Below the pieces are notes generated by a model that was not told where the DNA came from, made no database searches, and worked only from the letters and a program-made list of their open reading frames with translations. This document shows, piece after piece, positions 60,834 through 64,000 of a stretch of 64,000 nucleotides of DNA (its first letter is position 1; each line of letters begins with the position of its first letter). The stretch comes from Yinghuangia aomiensis. GTDB lineage: Bacteria; Actinomycetota; Actinomycetes; Streptomycetales; Streptomycetaceae. Location: assembly GCF_039542225.1 (NCBI RefSeq), contig NZ_BAABHS010000005.1, positions 308,553 through 372,552 on the forward strand, read 5' to 3'. Position numbers and translations under genes: made by a program.

Positions 60834-62327
60834 TCAGCGGCGTACCGGACGGCCAGGCATCGCGTCGAGGCAAACCTCGCCGTCCTGCACCACCGAAACC
60901 CCGCCCACCATGACGTGCTCGTAGCCGGTCGACGGACGTGTGCTCTGCCGGTACGTCGCCTGGTCCGACACTGTGTGCGGGTCGAACACGATCAGGTCCG
61001 CGTCGCAGCCGACCTGGACTCGGCCCTTGCGACGCATCGCGGGAACACTGTCCTGGAGGATGCTCGCGGGGAGGTAACTGCACCGCGCGACGGCCTCCAG
61101 CCAGGTGAGCGCGCCCAGTTCCCGCACGTAGCGGCGCAGGACCTTGGAGAACGTCCCGGCTGTCCGCGGATGCGTCACCACGGAAGGCGGCAGCGGCCAA
61201 GCATGGGCGTCACCCGGCCCGGTCAGCCATGTCAGCGGCATCGCGTCCGAGCCGATGACCGTAGCCGGGAACAGGAGTGTCCGGTCGATCAGCGCCTGAT
61301 CCTGCGGGTCCGTCTCGTCAAGGAAATGCATGATCGCGAGACCCCCTGGGTCCTCCGCGCGGAGGTGGCGCAGCCGCGCCGGGTCCGCGATGTGTTCGCC
61401 GGTCGGGGCGTACACGATGTCGCCGACGCCGAGCCCGGACGCGCCGAGCATGTCGGGGTCGAGGAAGTACGCCCCGATGGAGGTCATGCCCGCTCCGTAC
61501 GGGTAGCCCTCGGTGGACACCCGCCCGCCTTCCGCCATCACCCGTTCCATCAACGCCATGACACGGTCGGTGTAGCGACGCGATGTGCCGGTGACGTGGC
61601 AGAAATGGGCGTGGACGCCTGTCTCTCCCGCGGCGCGTGCGATCTCCTCGGCACCGTCGATCGGGATATCCGGGATCTGGTCCACCAAGTGCCGAGCGTG
61701 GGTGTACGTGGGGACGGCCGTGTCCGCGGCCAGCCGCGAGACTGCCAGGTATTCCTCGGGGCGGATGCGCGGCGCGTATCCGACGATGACGCCGATGCCC
61801 AGGGCACCGGCGGCCAGATCGGCGCGCAGGACTTCGAGGAGCACATCGACCTGCCTGGCGGATGCTTCCTTCTGCCAGGACTCGTTCCCGAGTGCGTCCA
61901 GGGCGGCGCCGAAGCCTCCGCCGTGGAGAAGCCCTCCGACGACGGCCATGCGCGCCTGGGCCCATGACGCCGAGAACCCGTAGTTCAGTGGGCGCCCTTC
62001 CCCCGCCGCCTCTCGGTAGGCCGACGCCACCGGGGACAGACCGACCTCCAGATCGAGGGCGGTCGTGACGCCGTCGAGGGCTTGGAGGCGATGACCGGCG
62101 ATGGTGTGGGAATGGCTGTGCATGTCGATGAAGCCAGGGGCGACCATCCGCCCGGTTACGTCGAGCGTTCGGCGGCCGACGATCGGCTCGGGAGAGACCG
62201 CGCTTATGACACCTCCGGTGATTCCCACCTCGGCGACACCGTCGAACCCTGTCTCGGGATCGAGGACGCGACCACCGCGCAGCACGAGGTCGTGGAGCCG
62301 AGGCGGGACCGCGTCATATGAGTTCAT
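60834..62327 (-). CDS. D-aminoacylase-family amidohydrolase with Glu in place of bridging Cys
   Basis: A 497-residue relative of the deacylase at 47349. Metal ligands are His70 and His72 in DMHSHSHT, His210 in YTHARHLVDQ, His244 in HFCHVTGTS and Asp361 in VIGSDAMPL. Where D-aminoacylases have GNCG, this protein has TALDLEVG with Glu94, so the metal bridge must differ. N-acyl-D-amino acid, or a related D-glutamyl or cyclic amide substrate, is possible. The ATG at 62327 has no ribosome binding site. The open frame runs far upstream, but that part is the antisense of the serine hydrolase gene. It is divergent from that gene. Confidence 0.85.
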   Translation of the reverse strand: MNSYDAVPPRLHDLVLRGGRVLDPETGFDGVAEVGITGGVISAVSPEPIVGRRTLDVTGRMVAPGFIDMHSHSHTIAGHRLQALDGVTTALDLEVGLSPVASAYREAAGEGRPLNYGFSASWAQARMAVVGGLLHGGGFGAALDALGNESWQKEASARQVDVLLEVLRADLAAGALGIGVIVGYAPRIRPEEYLAVSRLAADTAVPTYTHARHLVDQIPDIPIDGAEEIARAAGETGVHAHFCHVTGTSRRYTDRVMALMERVMAEGGRVSTEGYPYGAGMTSIGAYFLDPDMLGASGLGVGDIVYAPTGEHIADPARLRHLRAEDPGGLAIMHFLDETDPQDQALIDRTLLFPATVIGSDAMPLTWLTGPGDAHAWPLPPSVVTHPRTAGTFSKVLRRYVRELGALTWLEAVARCSYLPASILQDSVPAMRRKGRVQVGCDADLIVFDPHTVSDQATYRQSTRPSTGYEHVMVGGVSVVQDGEVCLDAMPGRPVRR

Positions 62328-62471
62328 GAAGGCACACGTTAGGAACGCAAACGGCACCCGATGCTGTCTCACCGACCGAAATCTCCGATGTGTCTTTGTT
62401 GCCGCAAACCAACGTCGGCGCGTCGATCCTCGCGATAGTGGGACGGCCCTCGTCGGAAATGGAGTCACCGC

Positions 62472-63809
62472 ATGCCCGAGCTTTCCGACCTCGGAGCGGC
62501 GCCGGACATCGCGCTCGCCACCCTCTTCGACCGCCGTGCCGTGCCAGGCGCGGCGGTCGGCATCATGCACGGCGACGAGGACCACGTCGCAGCTGAAGGC
62601 GTCCTGACGCTCGGGGCTCCTGACCAGGTGACGGCCGACACGCTGTTTCGCATCGGGTCGGTGACCAAGACCGTGACCGCCACGGCCGTAGCGAGCCTGG
62701 CCGAAGCCGGCGCGGTGGACCTGGCCGAACACGTCGCCGCGTATATCCCGGATCTGCGGCTGTCCGGCACCGAAGCGCGGAGCCGACTGCGGGTATGGCA
62801 TCTGCTGAGCCACGTCGCCGGCTGGCAAGGCGACCAGTGGGTGGATACCGGTTCGGGCGACGACGCCCTGGAGCGCTTCGCCGTCGACGTCCTGCCGCAC
62901 CTGCCGCAGGTGACCCCGGTCGGCCGCTGCGGCTCGTACAACAACACCGCCGTCATGCTGGCCGGGCTGCTGATCGAGCGGGTCACCGGCCTGCCGTACG
63001 CCGATGCCGTGACCGAGCAGGTGCTCAAGCCCCTTGGCATGGCGGCCTCGCGGTTCGCGCCGGACGAGGTTGCGCGCCTTCCACTTGCGTCGGGTCATCG
63101 CCTTGACCACGGCATGCCGGTCGCGGACCGCCTCGGCGACCTCCCGCGGGCGTTCGATCCGACAGGAGGGCTCGCCAGTTCCGTCCGCGACCAACTGCGC
63201 TACATGCGCTTCCATGTCGACGGAGCGGTCTCCGGCGGGCCGTCGCCACTGAGCCCCGCGGCACGGGCGGACATGCGGAGGGTGCGGGCGTCCCTGGGGC
63301 CCGACCGCGGGGTGGGGCTGGGATGGTTCGTGCGTCGCCGCGACGGCCGCCAGGTCGTCGGCCACTCGGGGAACGTCTCCGACCGCTATCTGACGACCAT
63401 GCTGCTCGTGCCCGAGGAACGCTTCGGCATCGTCGTCCTCAGCAACGCCTCCGGAGGCAAGGGGCTGGGCGAGGACCTGGTGGAGTGGGCTCTGCAGACC
63501 CGTCTCGGAATGCCTCCGCTGCAGCCGCTTCCTGCCGTCCGGACGCCACTCGAACAGTACGAGGGCCGCTACCGCGCCGGAAGCTGGCGTATCGACATCA
63601 CGCAAGACCACGCGGCGCTGACGGCCCACCTCACCTTTGACGACGACCCCACAGGTGACCCGCCCGTGCGACTGCGGCTGGTCGGCCCGGACGTCGTCGC
63701 GACCGAAGAGCGCCCCGGTGAGCCCGCCGGTGACTTCATCCGCAACCCCGACGGCTCCATCGGCTGGTTCCGTTGGGCGCTGCGACTCGCATCGAAAGAG
63801 GAAACATGA
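62472..63809 (+). CDS. Serine hydrolase, S12/class C beta-lactamase family (D-aminopeptidase-like)
   Basis: The 445-residue protein has the penicillin-recognising motifs: SVTK at 63-66 (nucleophile Ser63, Lys66), Tyr156-x-Asn158 in GSYNNTA, and GHSGN near residue 305. A C-terminal lipocalin-like domain of about 90 residues follows (LEQYEGRYRAGSWRIDITQD). No signal peptide is present, so it works inside the cell, as D-aminopeptidases or esterases of this family do, rather than as an exported beta-lactamase. GGAG precedes the ATG at 62472. Its stop overlaps the start of an M20 peptidase gene (ATGA), which is interrupted soon after. Confidence 0.9.
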   Translation: MPELSDLGAAPDIALATLFDRRAVPGAAVGIMHGDEDHVAAEGVLTLGAPDQVTADTLFRIGSVTKTVTATAVASLAEAGAVDLAEHVAAYIPDLRLSGTEARSRLRVWHLLSHVAGWQGDQWVDTGSGDDALERFAVDVLPHLPQVTPVGRCGSYNNTAVMLAGLLIERVTGLPYADAVTEQVLKPLGMAASRFAPDEVARLPLASGHRLDHGMPVADRLGDLPRAFDPTGGLASSVRDQLRYMRFHVDGAVSGGPSPLSPAARADMRRVRASLGPDRGVGLGWFVRRRDGRQVVGHSGNVSDRYLTTMLLVPEERFGIVVLSNASGGKGLGEDLVEWALQTRLGMPPLQPLPAVRTPLEQYEGRYRAGSWRIDITQDHAALTAHLTFDDDPTGDPPVRLRLVGPDVVATEERPGEPAGDFIRNPDGSIGWFRWALRLASKEET

Positions 63810-63949
63810 CCCACGAGCTCCTGGACGCGCTGAACGCCCGGGTCCCGCAGATGCTGAAGGACCTGGACGAGCTTGAAGCTCCTATAGATCGTCAAGTGGT
63901 CTGTAGGAGCGGTGGTTGGGTGGTTGGCTGGCGGGTCAGGTGCTTGTAG
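63806..63949 (+). pseudogene. 5' fragment of M20 family peptidase interrupted by an insertion sequence
   Basis: The ATG at 63806 overlaps the stop of the serine hydrolase gene, with AAAGAGG upstream. The first 25 codons (LLDALNARVPQMLKDLDELE) match the N-terminal helix of M20 metallopeptidases/carboxypeptidases. From about 63878 the sequence changes to that of an insertion element, and the frame ends at 63949 after unrelated residues. The rest of the gene may lie beyond the element, outside the window. Confidence 0.65.
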
Positions 63950-64000
63950 ATCTCGCGGGCGATGAAGCGTTTGAGGCAACGCAGGATGTCTTTCTTGGAC
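63878..64000 (-). mobile_element. 3' end of an insertion sequence, probably IS110-like
   Basis: On the minus strand an open frame enters from the right edge and stops at 63892. Its last residues, KKDILRCLKRFIAREIYKHL then TRQPTTQPPLLQTT, match the C-terminal end of transposases that I recall from the IS110 group. The base composition is visibly lower in G+C than that of neighbouring genes. The element boundary is put at about 63878 from the loss of M20 homology. No terminal inverted repeat was seen, as is usual for IS110. Confidence 0.65.

Noticed and set aside
60834..63629. Very long open frame of 931 codons on the minus strand
   Set aside because: Only the part from 62327 leftward has family homology. 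The upstream part is antisense to the serine hydrolase gene, whose motifs and codon bias are clear.
62472..63809. Exported beta-lactamase giving drug resistance
   Set aside because: The motifs are those of the S12 family, but there is no signal peptide, and the gene is coupled to an M20 peptidase; an intracellular peptidase or esterase is more likely.

Overview
The window is very G+C-rich DNA with the third-position GC bias, GTG/ATG starts and dense overlapping operons of a filamentous actinomycete. A chaplin gene (3479-3781) points to a sporulating, aerial-mycelium-forming member of the Streptomycetaceae. No rRNA, tRNA, CRISPR array or replication origin was seen. The content is that of an accessory chromosome region built for uptake and breakdown of small organic compounds.

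Layout. (1) 105-3353: an AraC regulator and a secreted beta-propeller protein. (2) 3479-6433: a chaplin, then a leftward operon of an ECF sigma factor and three Asp23/Gls24-type envelope-stress proteins. (3) 6607-14302: a TetR regulator and GH1 beta-glucosidase, divergent from a complete family-5 ABC importer that contains a permease-ATPase fusion. (4) 14326-18243: CYTH protein, alpha/beta hydrolase with a divergent MarR regulator and tandem operator, tyrosine phosphatase, TetR. (5) 18477-23841: a second complete Dpp-type importer. (6) 23887-27324: MgtC-like protein, then an RpiR regulator with two phosphatases. (7) 27378-27900: two gene remnants facing away from each other, a deletion scar. 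(8) 28079-32781: SDR, amidohydrolase, alcohol dehydrogenase and VOC protein read leftward, with a divergent PadR regulator. (9) 33028-33963: decayed genes and an IS3 remnant. (10) 34192-46783: two fumarylacetoacetase-family proteins, a GSA-aminomutase-type aminotransferase, two Gfo/Idh/MocA oxidoreductases, a third complete Dpp-type importer and its IclR regulator. (11) 46880-63877: RidA, N-acyl-D-amino-acid deacylase, amidohydrolase, a D-serine-dehydratase-like enzyme, LacI, a HisD/HpsN-like dehydrogenase, GntR with lutABC, 3-hydroxybutyrate dehydrogenase, DmpA-type aminopeptidase, Asp/Glu racemase, a second D-aminoacylase-family protein, an S12 serine hydrolase, and an M20 peptidase cut off by an IS110-like element at the right edge.

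How it may work together. The last block reads as a scavenging system for D-amino acids and D-peptides: deacylases and aminopeptidases release free D-amino acids, a racemase and a PLP enzyme convert them to central metabolites, RidA removes the reactive enamine, and lactate and hydroxybutyrate oxidation feed pyruvate and acetyl-CoA. An IclR-like operator motif occurs in the divergent promoter region of the 35-40 kb block (36871-36885) and again between RidA and the deacylase (47290-47306), which suggests that one regulator joins the two blocks. These functional links are inference from family membership and gene order. Nearly every regulator here sits next to a readable inverted or direct repeat, so local operators can be proposed for most of them.
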